Assembly: GCA_032718475.1 (NCBI GenBank)
Contig: JAUCBJ010002205.1
Span: forward strand, 1 to 44,138
Origin: Nemertoderma westbladi
Taxonomy: Eukaryota; Xenacoelomorpha; Nemertodermatida; Nemertodermatidae
DNA length: 44,138 nt
Reading direction: 5' to 3'
The notes beneath the pieces are model-generated. The model was not told the DNA's origin and did no database searches. It saw only the letters and a program-made list of their open reading frames with translations. This document shows, piece after piece, positions 19,949 to 30,570 of the stretch (within the stretch, counting starts at the first letter, position 1; the number at the start of each line of letters is the position of its first letter). A program made the position numbers and the translations under genes.

Positions 19949-20821
19949 TTAATAGGGTATAGCCATATAAAATTTTATTTCTCCATTAATATTCTGGAAC
20001 AGTTTCATGTTGTTCATTATCAAAATCTCATCTCTGTATTTAACATTATCCACAAGGGTTACATTATGAATCTTCAATTCTTTAAGAATCAATAGCAACC
20101 CAACTTCCCCTCCTTCAATATTAATTTGTGTTCCGATTACGCCATTTAATGTTGAGGCATTGTAGATGTTAATCTTACTGAACATACTAGGGACACCTAA
20201 CTTTCGTATACTCGGTAGCAGACACCCGGCGGCCATCCACAATGCGTAGTCTCTATCGTGTTCCTGCATGGCTTTCTGACACAGGTTGTATATGTGCTGG
20301 AATTGATAATCCCTCCATATGAGACGCGGGTCGCTTGCATTTGTTTCCTGGGCGATTTCGGCTGCAGCATTGTGCCATTCTAAAGCACCAATATCAACTA
20401 CGCAATAAGAATCGTCCCTCTTCCACACCATCGATGCGGCGATTCCTAGAACAGGAGAATCTATTCCTTCTCGCCTGAATATCATTGAGGAATTGGATCT
20501 CAAATATAAGTTAATCTCCTTGTCTAGAAACTCGCTAACTTCCTTAGAATCGACGTTCAATTTAAGGGCCTTTTGAATCGGGGCCTCTCCTCCGAAGAAA
20601 TGTTTCAGCATAAAATCTTTAAATAATTTGTGAGTCGCTTTGTCATTGTGTGCGATTGTCGTTGCGACCACATCATTGAGCCGTCTCTGTGCCGGAACTA
20701 GGGCATGAGTTTCTGTAGGTACATAACGGTTTAATCTCTTGTACAGGATTGATTTTATTTGGGTTGGTGACTTTGGAGTTATCCACTTCATAATAATATC
20801 GGTCTCCTTAAATTTCTGCAT
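19949..20821 (-). CDS. Intronless gene, possible GNAT-type acetyltransferase
   Basis: A 290-residue intact frame starting at ATG 20821. Residues about 55-245 have the outline of the diverged metazoan GNAT family (acetyl-CoA-dependent N-acetyltransferases): LFKDFMLKHFFGGEAPIQKAL near 66-86, where many members have F-F-x-x-E-P-x-x-x-x-L, then a hydrophobic strand SPVLGIAASMVW near 122-133, and LWMAAGCLLPSIRKLGV near 194-210, where the acetyl-CoA loop R-x-x-G-x-G/A is expected. That loop is not clearly present, so activity is doubtful. No signal peptide or membrane segment. The first 50 residues are basic and unrecognised. No introns, no stops; average base use is less AT-rich than the surroundings, which suggests constraint. 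A retrocopy or lineage-specific gene is possible. The family call is tentative. Confidence 0.55.
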   Translation of the reverse strand: MQKFKETDIIMKWITPKSPTQIKSILYKRLNRYVPTETHALVPAQRRLNDVVATTIAHNDKATHKLFKDFMLKHFFGGEAPIQKALKLNVDSKEVSEFLDKEINLYLRSNSSMIFRREGIDSPVLGIAASMVWKRDDSYCVVDIGALEWHNAAAEIAQETNASDPRLIWRDYQFQHIYNLCQKAMQEHDRDYALWMAAGCLLPSIRKLGVPSMFSKINIYNASTLNGVIGTQINIEGGEVGLLLILKELKIHNVTLVDNVKYRDEILIMNNMKLFQNINGEIKFYMAIPY

Positions 20822-21239
20822 CCGTATAAGATGAATTAGTTAATCTGTATCCGCTGAGGGAATAGAACATCTACTTGGCAGTTACGGTCGAGCACCGAAC
20901 CGATAACACTACTGATTTAAAAAGTTTGAGATATAAAAATCATAAATTAAATTTACCTTATAAATGAAATTCCCGCCAGCTATCAGAATCAGTGAGTCCA
21001 CAATCACCGAATCATGCTGAAATCAAAGCTTACCGGCACAGCGGTACGCTGTGGTAGGAATACAACACAGCGTACCGGTACAAAAATAGGAATTGATAAA
21101 CAATCAACATGACAGAGATCTGGTCGATCTGGAGATGTATTTTAAAATTCCCGCCTATTGTGAAATTGTACTGTGGGGCGACCCACAAAAGTAAGCGAGC
21201 TCTAGCATACCAACCTGTACCAATATCTCATTTGGTGTG
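20822..21239. other. Upstream region of the GNAT-like gene; hairpin and MITE-like end
   Basis: No gene. At 21042-21077 a hairpin has 12-bp perfect arms (CGGTACGCTGTG and CACAGCGTACCG) with a 12-nt loop, about 220 bp upstream of the ATG at 20821. At 21172-21196 TGTGGGGCGACCCACAAAAG resembles the end of the MITE at 42.9-43.4 kb (TGTGGGGCGAGCCACGAAG). Confidence 0.55.
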
Positions 21240-22350
21240 TCTGTAGATTTGTCATAGATAAATAGATTTATTTATACATTATGTAAAAACAATAACAAAT
21301 ACACCAAACAATGTACCGGGATAAAGGTATTGTCCAACATAACATATAGGATTACCCCTAAAGCTTTGCAGCTTATTTCCAAGGGGGTCCTTTATGTTAC
21401 TTGGTTACAAATACAATATTACACTACGCTAACCTAAAACCAATATAAAACGTAATTACACTATGTACATGTACAACTTTACCGAGAGCGTGACAATGCC
21501 CGACTCAACGATAAAGATGTAATGTACAGAACAATTTATTATAAAACGTAATTACAGTATAAATAGTAAATAATTAATAAACTAATAACTTACTGTAGGA
21601 CTATTGTACCTATTTTTACATTGCACACGGAGGTGAGATTTAACTGCAGATTTAAAAGAATGTTGATTATCTAGGTTTTTAATTTCATTAGGCAGAGCTT
21701 TCCAACTTTTAATGCCGTTAAAAAAGAAAGTATCAGATTCAAAGGATTTACAATTCGGGAGGTAGAAGTTTGAAGCACTACTGTAGCTCTGGTACTGTAA
21801 GAGTGTGTATCGTGTACTCTGTTGAATTTTTGTTTTAGGTAATTGGGACATTTACCATTATACACTTTATGCACATAGTTAAGGCGTAGCTGCTTAACTC
21901 TACTATCTAAGTTAAGTAGTCCAGATTCAGAAAAGTCATCTGGAGTTAGGTGGTGCCTAGGTTTGTAGTCTTTAATAAATCGTACTACTTTATTCTGAGC
22001 TACTTGTAATTTACATTTAAGCTGTTTGGTTAAGCCTTCATACCAAGAAGAGCATGCATAGTCCATGTGACACTGTATTAAAGAAGAGCAAAGTAACTTG
22101 CGGGAGTCGGTGTTCAAACTATTTTTATTTCTGTATAGAAACCTAAGCCTACTGTTAACTTTCGAGAAAATATTTTTCACTATGCTTTCTCCTGATAAGC
22201 AGTTATCCAATGTGGCGCCTAAATATTTAACTTCCTTTTTATTTTCAATCTTATGTCCATTTACTAGTGACTTCAAACTTAGTTACCTTCTTTAACTTTC
22301 TTTTGGAACCAAACAAAATACTTTCAGTCTTAGGAATCAATCTTAGGAAA
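21240..22350 (-). mobile_element. 5'-truncated LINE (CR1/L2/jockey-like), RT end plus 3' UTR
   Basis: Minus-strand C-terminal RT sequence from about 22350 to 21582, then a 3' UTR to about 21240. The UTR contains a stem-loop-like block, ACCCCCTTGGAAATAAGC then GCTTTAGGGGTAA (about 21350-21390), as found in CR1/L2-like 3' UTRs, and ends in ATAAATAAATCTATTTATC. The 5' end of the element is missing. Confidence 0.82.
21582..22350 (-). pseudogene. LINE RT thumb/C-terminal region, frameshifted
   Basis: Visible: KTESILFGSKRKLKKVTKFE (about 22330-22275), KEVKYLGATLDNCLSGESIV, RLRFLYRNKNSLN, CSSLIQCHMDYACSSWY, QNKVVRFI and LRLNYVHKVYNGKCPNYLKQKF, then in another frame FFFNGIKSWKALPNEIKNLD and FKSAVKSHL up to the stop at 21582. 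These are the thumb and C-terminal landmarks of CR1/L2/jockey-like RTs (KYLG, Q-x-x-x-D-Y-A-x-x-x-W-Y, W-x-x-L-P). The palm with the catalytic Asp pair is absent. A second copy of the end is at 41143-41328. Confidence 0.88.
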
Positions 22351-22653
22351 TCATGTCGTTCTGTAGATCCGTGTTTTTAAACGTTAATAACTGAGCTAAT
22401 CATCGATTAAATGCGGTAAACAAATTTTCTGCCTGCTCTTTAAAACCCCTTAGAGCCTATGACGTCCTCCGCACGTCACCATGAACAGCACTAAGACGTG
22501 CAGTGGACGTCATGTTCGAATACATGTTTTATTGGAAGGCTCTTGGACTAGGTATAATACTGGTGGACAGTATTAATAACATTTAGTGCTCTTCATGGCA
22601 AAAAATACATTCTGTACTGGAGATAGGCTGTATAGTAGACTGTATTATTAGTG
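22351..22653. other. Non-coding, nothing recognised
   Basis: Short intergenic stretch between two LINE fragments. No gene, repeat or clear motif recognised. Confidence 0.5.
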
Positions 22654-24070
22654 TTAGGTATATGGCGTAATGCCAACCACAGTACAGTAGTACAGACTGT
22701 CAGAAGGACCGACAGACAGACAGACTAGATTTATGTAAACCTGTAAACTGACATCAGAAATGAAATCAGCAACCCTAAGATATTCTCTCTTACAAGTAAC
22801 CTCAGATTTTTGCCATGGCACATACTGTTTTCGTTTGGGTTCCTGGGGGATATGCCTCTTAGCTGATTCCTTGTGGGCTTTTATTATATTCTGGTATATT
22901 GAATCGGTGGACTGGTCTTCATCCATTGACTATGGAGTGCTTCAAAGCGGTTTTGAACTTCTACTGTGTAAGCATCCTTTACTGCATTGTCAGTTCTGAG
23001 TTTCTCCCAGTCATAGTTGATTTGCTTGCTTGTCCTGGGTTTGCTGGCTCTAAAGCTCACGCTCTGAGTCTGATCTCTGCAGTTACAATTTTGTTGTCCG
23101 AACCAATTAGGTTGAATGAGCCCGGATGCCTCGTTGCCCGATCATGCTGTTTCTACACTTTTTGTTTATAAGGGTGTAATCCAGTATTGTGCTTTGGTTC
23201 CATTAGGGTATTGAAAGGTCCATAGCTTCCCCTTACTCTTTTCGAATGTGGTGTTTGTTGGTATCAATTCACATTCTTCCATTAGGTCTAAAAGTAAGTA
23301 CCCATTTCTATTAGAACTGGTGTTATATGTGTAACCCTTGATGTCTTCTGGGCCAATTAGAGCATTCAGGTCACCAGCAATGACTTTAACATTGTGTTTT
23401 GGAATGTCCTTTATAAGTCCAGTCAGATCTTCATAAAACTTGACTGCTTGTTCTGGCTCTGAGGCATTGGTTGGACTGTATCAACATATTACTGTTGTCT
23501 TGGGATTCCCCTCAAATGTTGCTATCATAACCCTGGAATTTATAGATTCGATGTTGTTTAGGGTCCTAAGTGCAAATCTTAGCAGAATTCCTACTCCTCC
23601 AATTGATGCATTGGCCGAGTTTCTTACTGCTGAGCTTGTTACTAGCGTCCATGTTCTTGGATGCAGATGATGTCGATTTCATATTCCATTGCCAGAGCGA
23701 CCATGTCACCCTGTTTGTTATGTGCTTTCAGTGTGCCGTGCATGCGTTCATTGTAGCAATCTTTAGTGTCTTTTTACATTTCAACAGGTTGGCACTTCTT
23801 TCTTATCTGTCTTATGTTCCACTAGCCGATTTATCGACCCCAGCCTGGTGCACCACTGAGGGACGCGGTCCTTTTTGACCCGGGCGACGACCGAGCCGGT
23901 ATTTCTCCTGGAGGGTTCTCATACTCATATCTTTCAGTTGCGGGAGTAAACCGCTTGTGGTCGCAACTCCTACAAGCGTCTTCGCAGCAGGTCGCCGTTG
24001 GTTGATTACCTTCCGCCGACCTTGTCAGCATGTCTAGCCGTTGGTTGATTACCTTCCGCCTATCCATAGC
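22654..24070 (-). pseudogene. LINE apurinic-type endonuclease (EEP) fragment, degraded
   Basis: Minus-strand fragments of an endonuclease/exonuclease/phosphatase domain, which nicks target DNA. In order: HNKQGDMVALAMEYEIDIICIQEH (Glu of the active site, codon near 23655), SIGGVGILLRFAL, a strand ending in an internal TGA before YSPTNASEPEQ, FYEDLTGLIKDIPKHNVKVIAGDLNALIG (Asp and Asn of GDLN, 23361-23375), NRNGYLLLDLMEECEL, KGKLWTFQYPNG, and finally IPQEPKRKQYVPW with SEVTCKREYLRVADF (22926-22750). Frame changes and the stop show it is dead. The RT does not follow; the element is truncated after the endonuclease. The segment 23830-24070 upstream contains a duplicated block (GTTGGTTGATTACCTTCCGCC at about 23998 and 24042) and may be the element's 5' part. 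Confidence 0.82.
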
Positions 24071-24433
24071 CTACAGCCCTACTGCCGACTGTAGGGGTCC
24101 TCTTGTTACATCTTGAACCAAGTGTGCCTCCTGGGTTAGGTTAACACTGGTAGAGGAGCATCCAGTATAGACAGGGCGGGGCGTGTATCATCTCTAATGC
24201 AGATGCGTATCAAGCCTTTGCCTTCAATGGTGCCCTAGGCGCTATAGCCCAATGACTTATTTAGTTGACGGGGCTAAAACCAACCCACTCTTGATCAACT
24301 AAATAATGAATAGGCTACTGGTGCTTATCGGGCCTGTCCTACTGGGCTGACAGCTACAGGTAGTACAGTACCACATTACTGTCAGTGGTAGCAGGATCTG
24401 GGGACCTGACCTTACTAATGTTTGACCGGTACA
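24071..24433. other. Non-coding; unknown, possibly LINE 5' UTR
   Basis: No gene recognised. It is more GC-rich than the surroundings and lies directly upstream (minus sense) of the endonuclease fragment, so it may be that element's 5' untranslated region. Confidence 0.3.
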
Positions 24434-24435
24434 TA

Positions 24436-26414
24436 CAGTCGGGGTCTCAAAGTGCATCTGTTCTTTGAGATTTTCTCAAAGTTTTTCTAAAAGTGTCTAA
24501 AAGTCATTACATTACTCCCAACGGCCGCTTTGAATTCTTGTAGACACTTTTAGTTGGGAATCTCAAAGTGATTTCCTGCTTTTAGGCACTTTGAATTCTT
24601 TGAAATCTTTGAGAAATGTAACTTTGAGGTAGTTTGCGGCACTTTTAATTCTTTGAGAAAATAAACTCCGAGGTATTCCTGATTGACAGCTCGTGGTAAG
24701 TTAACTGAGAGGCAGAGGCATTCTCGGGGAACAATATTATGCGGGCAACAAAGTAATACTTGTGTGCTGGCCAGTTGTTGCATAGAAGCTATATTCCCAT
24801 TAATTTATCAAATTGAGGTTCCTGAGGTCATTACGGGATGGGTTTTAGGTCGCAAGTACAAATTGAATTTACGGCACCCTAAAGTCTTTCTAAACAACAT
24901 TCATTCAAATAATACATGAAACATAATTAGTGAAACAAGATTAATGCTTGACAAGATTGATTATTTTAATAATATAATACAATATAAGATTAACAATTAA
25001 TATAAGAGAAACTGCACTGTAGTATCTCTGTGTATATGCAGTTTCATTATAATGACCTAAAGAAGCCCTGTTGGGAGAAAGCTTGTAATAACATTTGTTA
25101 TTCATTTCATTAGTCACCTCAGGTCAAACCGTACTACCTTAACTGATTAATTAATATGATAACTATGGTGACGAGAGCGCGAGAATTCCTTCTTAAAAAC
25201 GAAGAAAGGCTTTCAACTTTCAAGTACGATAGTACGCTACACTCTGGTGTTGTTTTAACCTATCCCCTAATATCCCCTGCCGCTGGCGTTTATATTTGAG
25301 CATATTATTTTAAATGTTTGCCTGATATTCAATTGATGTGTACCGCTAACCTATCAATCACAGCTAGTGAGTAGCGACCCACGGACGGTGACCTTCAAAC
25401 AAACAGGTGCAGAGCCGGAAAGAACTGTCGGAGGCTTTGCTTGGCTTGTGGTACCATTTGATTACATAATAGATTTTGGCAGACTGGGCGGTCGCTCTGA
25501 CCATATGCATTGCGCACCAACAATGCCTAAAAAATCTATGGGAACAGCCAATTAGTGCGCTTGAATCATTTATCTTTATTCCTGCCTCTATCGTTATTCT
25601 TTACTTTGTATAACACAATTTACAGTGCGGCAAAGTATGGCTATGGTGGTTGACCATTGAAATGCATTGGTAAAGGTATTCGGCGTTCACGTGGGCTAAA
25701 CAAATTTAAACAGTACAGTTTTAGCACTATACATTAATATAGATAGGGCAACAGACAAACTGTCTATGACACAAACACCAACACATTCCGATAGCCCGCA
25801 ATCATGGCGTCTCTAAAGAGTCCAAATATAAATTAATAAAATCCACTATATGAAACAATAAAAATACCTACAAAAAATACTGCTGTATTAAATATTAGTT
25901 ACTGCAGTAACATATAACAATTACTGCAGTAACAAATATTTATTACTGCAGTAACAAATATTTATTACTGCGGCAGTAACAAATATTTATTACTGCGGCA
26001 GTAACAAATATTTATTACTGCAATAATCAATATTAATAAATAATTGAATAAACATTTATATTGCAGTAACAAATTATTTATTACTGCAGAAAAAGACAAT
26101 TTTTTATTACTGCAGTAAGTTTAATTCTTACTTTCAGTAACAAATATTTATTACTGCAGTATTTTTTGGAGGCATCTTTATTGTTTTATAGAGGTTTTTA
26201 TTACTTATATTTTACCCTTTAGTCAAAGTCAATATACACCATACCATAGCCAGCTTCAGGCAGAACTGTATGAAATGACTGACAGTACTACTTTGAAATC
26301 TTTGAAATCTTTGAGGACACTTTGTCATTTTCTTGGACCACTTTTAGAAATTTGAGACACTTTTAGTTCTTTGAGAAAATCTCAAAGAACAGATGCACTT
26401 TGAGACCCCGACTG
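24436..26414. mobile_element. Non-autonomous Tc1/mariner-type element, 1979 bp, TA target
   Basis: The left end CAGTCGGGGTCTCAAAGTGC (24436 on) is repeated inverted at the right end (to 26414). The match extends through ATCTGTTCTTTGAGATTTTC, about 48 bp without mismatch, then imperfectly over further AAAAGTGTCT words. TA dinucleotides flank both ends (24434-24435, 26415-26416), and the CAG termini with TA duplication are typical of Tc1/mariner. Subterminal regions carry many ACTTT/AAAGT words (CTTTGAAATCTTTGAG) that could be transposase-binding repeats. No intact transposase: one small frame near 24683 starts ARGKLTERQR, only weakly like a Tc1 N-terminal helix-turn-helix and not claimed as such. 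The interior includes a palindromic array at 25905-26160. Confidence 0.88.
25905..26160. repeat. Palindromic tandem array (TTACTGCAGTAA / AAATATTT)
   Basis: About nine copies of a roughly 25-bp unit alternating two self-complementary words, TTACTGCAGTAA (or TTACTGCGGCAGTAA) and CAAATATTTA. The array as a whole is close to its own reverse complement and could extrude hairpins. It is interrupted near 26025-26060 by an AT-rich stretch. Confidence 0.88.
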
Positions 26415-26416
26415 TA

Positions 26417-28190
26417 TTTTTGGTTTTCTAAACAAAATATATTTTCTAAATTTTTTTAACCGTTTATGTTTAAAAACTTTGCACATTGAATATTTTGAAC
26501 AAAAATCGATTGCAGGTAACAGTTTTATTTTTCGGAGTAATCACGGCTGAATGGATGAATTTTGTGATGTATTCTTTAAATTTTCTGAATTTACTAATTC
26601 CCCCCACGCCTTCCTGCCAATACTGCAATGCAACATACTGTATCACGTTACAAGAGTAAACAGACTAGAGAAGTAATTTAAACATGACGGCTCTAAACGG
26701 GTAATTTATATTTTTTACACTAAAACTGAAACTTTCTGCGGCTGTCATTATTTCTTCAGAATTTAATGGCGATTCTAAATATATAAATTGTTGCTCCTCA
26801 ACTTGTTCAGTTATGGAGATATGATGATTTTACTATGCCATGACTGCATAAAATACAAATGAAGATTATTTTACTGAAAAATGAGTTTGCTGGCCGATTA
26901 GAGGATAGACTAGACTTCGCCAAATATAAAAAAACTGACAACGGAAATAAAATTAACGACCAGGAAATTTTGCCAAACATAAAAACTGATTCCAGAAATT
27001 AAAGCGCCGCCCACGAAAATTGCTGCCGTGTGCTTAGTTTTGTTAATTAGAAGACCGTTACGGCTTATTGCTGTCAAAAAACGTATGTTTGTTTGTACAG
27101 TATGTTTCTGCTTTGTGCACATTGATATTGGCTTCAAATTTGTTTGGTAAGTTCTGATTTCACCGGTACCTGTCATCCAAAATATGGAATATGATTTACA
27201 CCCGAAAAATTACCGGAAATATCTAAATTTTGCACAAAAATTAAATCAGGCTTTAAAATTTCGCCAGATAGTGGAAGACATAGTCAGATAGTGGAGGACA
27301 TAGTCAGAAAATCCGCATAAATTCCCTTTTACCAAATGCCTTTTTACCGACGATATATCTGTATAGTTTCAGCCTAAATTATTGATTATAATAATAATTC
27401 TCAACAATCTAAGCGGGAGATGATTTGCTATTGAGATGATTTGAGATGATCTTCAGACGTTTGCCTTCTAGCAGCAGAATGGAGTATTGTAGACGGATTA
27501 CACCACCACATAAAGGGTGGGGGGGGGGGGGGGCACCCCCAAATTGAACCTCACATTTTTGTGTCTCTGGACCCTAAAATGGGGTGGAAATTATTTTTTG
27601 TGCTACTAATCATCGTCTGGACTGTGTAAGAATAACCAAACCAAATATTTTTAAAATTGGCCCCAAAATGGTTCCGCAATGGCCAAAAGTGCCTTTTTGC
27701 ACCAAGGGCTATTTCTCCACCAATATGTATTTGTTGAAATTTGTCGAAATTCCTCAAATGCTCGGGGGTGTTTAAAGTTTAAGGAACAATTCAAACCTTC
27801 CCGCTATTTTAGATAATACAATTTTTCTATGTTCAACAATAACTTTGTCAAAAATGAATGAAATTCAACGACATTTTTCTTGCTGGCTAAACAGATAACT
27901 AATAAAACAACGTTTTAGCAATTTTATTAATATCTGTACGTGAGAGCCTTTTTTTATGAAAAGGGACCCGTACAATTGTAAAATATAGTGCTGATCGAAT
28001 GCTTGTCAAACATCACACTAGCTCTTCCGTTTTGGGTAATAACTTGAGTCTGAGAAAAGATATGATAAAACTGTTTGCAGATTTGAAATCTCCATTAAAT
28101 TCGGCACATGATAGAATAATAAAAGTTTTTTGTCAATTTCCAAAATGGTGGGGTGATAGCCCCCTCTTAAGTCGCTGACTGTGTTCTACA
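26417..28190. other. Non-coding, AT-rich; one G-tract
   Basis: No convincing gene. At about 27520-27538 a run of about 15 G is followed by CACCCCC, so the tract sits at an inverted G/C block (GGGTG...CACCC). The sequence to its right (to about 27780) has the look of a non-autonomous element, but I found no partner end. A direct pair GATAGTGGAGGACATAGTCAGA-like occurs at about 27270-27305. Confidence 0.4.
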
Positions 28191-28192
28191 GT

Positions 28193-28557
28193 ACAGGCCA
28201 CCAGAAAAAGCAGATTTCATCAAATGTGATCACATGTGAACACATTTGTTCAAGTCATCTGATTAGCAGGTCACTACATTAATTCAATGGCGAGATATCT
28301 TCTAGATCACACAGCATGAGGCTGACTTGCTGGGACCGACAAAAGCTTTGTGTGCGGTGCCGCAAACTTACAGAGAGTTTCCAGATTACTAAGCGTTTCA
28401 AAAGTATTCAAATGTATCCTTTGGCGAAAAAATTTTGGTTGTTGCCAATTCAAATATGTTCAAATGTCCCGTTCAACAACATTACATTACACTGGTTGGT
28501 ACACATTTGTACAAATGTGTTCACATTTGTACAAATCTGCGTTTTCTGGTGGCCTGT
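28193..28557. mobile_element. Small inverted-repeat (MITE-like) element, about 365 bp
   Basis: The left end ACAGGCCACCAGAAAAAGCA (28193 on) is inverted at the right end (TGCGTTTTCTGGTGGCCTGT, to 28557). Inside each end lie ACATTTG/CAAATGT words. No coding capacity. A further copy of the same end starts at 28559, back to back, generating a long palindrome. Confidence 0.75.
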
Positions 28558-28588
28558 TACAGGCCACCAGAAAACGCAGATTTGTACA
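28528..28588. repeat. Perfect 30-bp-arm palindrome (61 bp, 1-nt centre)
   Basis: Arms 28528-28557 and 28559-28588 are exact reverse complements (outer TGTACAAATCTGCGTTTTCT, inner GGTGGCCTGT) around a single T at 28558. It consists of two opposed ends of the MITE-like family just upstream. Confidence 0.93.
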
Positions 28589-28884
28589 GTCCGCCTGTAC
28601 TGTAGTACTCTGCCGTGCAATGTAAAAAGACCGCAAGTCACAAAAAGTCATTTCGAGTAAAACGCAAATTAGTGTTTGCCTTTAGATTGTTGGTTTAAAA
28701 TGGCTGTAAATTACTAATTTTTTATAACCCTACGCAATTGGGGGTGGGAAATTTTTCTACGTGATTATTTTTCACTTTACATTAATATTTTGACTTCAGG
28801 GTTATTTTTTGTACTTACGGTGTTTTTGCATATTATTTATTTTATTTTTAATATTTTTTTATTTATTATATTTTTGCATACACA

Positions 28885-29700
28885 CACCATTCGTATTCAT
28901 AATAGTTGCGGTTGACTATGTCCTACGCATGTCCTTAGATCATCATAATGGTAATGGTAACATCCACCTACTGGCTCCAGAAGTCGAGGAAATTCAGCCA
29001 TATACCTGAGGAGGACCTTCGAATACGTAACGGAAAGGCATGGGCAGCACTGAATTGGATTTCCAAGATTTGGAAGACACACAGAATAGCCTACATCGGA
29101 AACTTAAGGTCCTATTATTTGGAGCAGCAATAGTTCCAGTACTCCACTATGGGAGTCCATGCTGGGCTCTACAGTACTCCTCTATGCTGGGCTATAACTG
29201 CTGAGGAAACCAAAACTCTGGATGGCATATTCCCAAGATTGTTGGGTTCACTGTGTCAAGTACAATGCACACATCTCCAACCAGACGCTATATAACATTG
29301 GAGGTGTCTCATTGGTCCCCCAAGCTTGACACATATAGAAAGCCGCCTCCGCTTTGCAGGACATTGCTTTCGCCGTGAGGACCAGCCAGTGCATAATCTT
29401 GTGCTTTGGCGGCCTCATGGAGTGAATAAGCATGGTGGACAGCCAATGACTTTCGTGAGACGCATCCTAAAAGACACCGGCCTTGAAGGTGTGGATAATC
29501 TCGCGAAAGCCATGGTGGATAGTGAGGATAGGATAGGATAGGATAGGATCATCAGCAGATGATAGTGGCAATGGTGGTATTGGTCTATTGATGAATCCAA
29601 CTGCACATGCAGCATTGGACAAAATAGACCAAATATGATAATGATTTATATAAATCTCGCTATCTCGCGAAAGCCATGGTGGATAGTGAGGGAGTTGTGG
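28885..29700 (+). pseudogene. Second, deleted copy of the 8.8-kb LINE
   Basis: Homology to 8884-9760 begins at GTTGACTATGTCCTACGCAT (28913) and shares GRLRFAGHCF-type coding (SRLRFAGHCFRREDQPVHNL at about 29338-29400). A deletion of about 250 bp joins the equivalent of GSRSRGNPA to EDLRIRKGKAW, removing the FADD active site. A short internal duplication (TCCATGCTGGGCTCTA region, about 29155-29200) and frameshifts follow. The end contains (GGATA)n at 29525-29549 and a second copy of CTCGCGAAAGCCATGGTGGA (about 29500 and 29662). It is dead and older than the copy at 8786-9918. Confidence 0.88.
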
Positions 29701-30205
29701 CAGTGCAACTTTGTTGATATGCCGGTAAAGCATTCTTAATGCACGCTGCATTTGGCTTGCCAGTTGAGGATTGCATGCAAAATATTTTTGTTAAGCCAAC
29801 ATATCAATGTGTCGCCTCAATGCAACAGGCCGATTTCAGATAGAAGGATGCACCAAGGGTAATATAACCTAGAACAGGTTATATTCTCTGTATATTCGAA
29901 TTTGGAAGGTTGTATTTTCATATTGTATTGATTATTTAAATAATTGTTAAAAGGAGGAAGGAGGTATGCTGAGGATTTAAAAGGGCTGAAGAATATATCT
30001 TTGTATTCTCTACACCTGAGAGGAATTGGTTTACAATGCAATTGAGTAAGATAGACGATACAATTACAGAATTAAAGGAGGCTTTTGCTAATGACATTTC
30101 TGTATGTGTCGTGTGTCGAATAAATATTAAAGATTATAGAAAACAAAGATATAAATTATAGGTTCCTATACACCATGTCCTGGAATATAGTGCCGTTATT
30201 CAGGT
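29701..30205. other. Non-coding, nothing recognised
   Basis: AT-rich stretch after the LINE copy. It has no open frame of note and no repeat structure that I can support. Confidence 0.5.
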
Positions 30206-30465
30206 ACCCCCCCCCCCCCCCCCCCCAAATTGTTCTACAAATCGTAAATCTACAAATCTTATTTAAAACAGGGTTAGTTTCGACTCCCTCCTCATTAGTC
30301 ATTACTGGGTGAGCCGGAAAAATGTGTCTCCATCGATATTATACCAGTCGCACTGCAGTTATTCTGCAACTTTATTGTGATTTGTTCAAGGATTCCAAAT
30401 ATGTAAAAATATCAGAATTTGGTTGGGAAATTGCTTCTGCTGCAGGCCATTTATTCTATTTAAGA
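30206..30465 (-). repeat. Dispersed repeat copy B, C-tract at left end
   Basis: Reverse-complement relative of 9945-10291. It begins with about 19 C, then AAATTGTTCTACAAAT, and includes CAAGGATTCCAAATATGTAA and CTGCAGGCCATTTATTCTAT. In both copies the homopolymer is at the same element end, next to AAATT(G/T)TTCTACAAAT. Confidence 0.75.
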
Positions 30466-30570
30466 AATAAATTATAGAACATTTTGCTTATGTATGTATT
30501 ATCATATAGGCATTTCATTGTTGCCCAGATTGTGCATTTATGAAATATAATAAATGGCCTGCAGCTGAAG
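30433..30570. repeat. Inverted-repeat unit, 29-bp arms
   Basis: The arms 30433-30461 (GCTTCTGCTGCAGGCCATTT start) and 30542-30570 match at 27 of 29 positions when inverted, around an 80-bp centre. The left arm overlaps dispersed repeat copy B, suggesting that the arm is the end of that family and that two copies meet here in opposite orientation. Confidence 0.8.

Noticed and set aside
25905-26160. CRISPR-like array
   Set aside because: Units are contiguous palindromes without unique spacers, in a eukaryotic setting.
26910-27176. 88-codon minus-strand ORF with a hydrophobic C-terminus
   Set aside because: Short, AT-driven composition, no family resemblance, no supporting signals.
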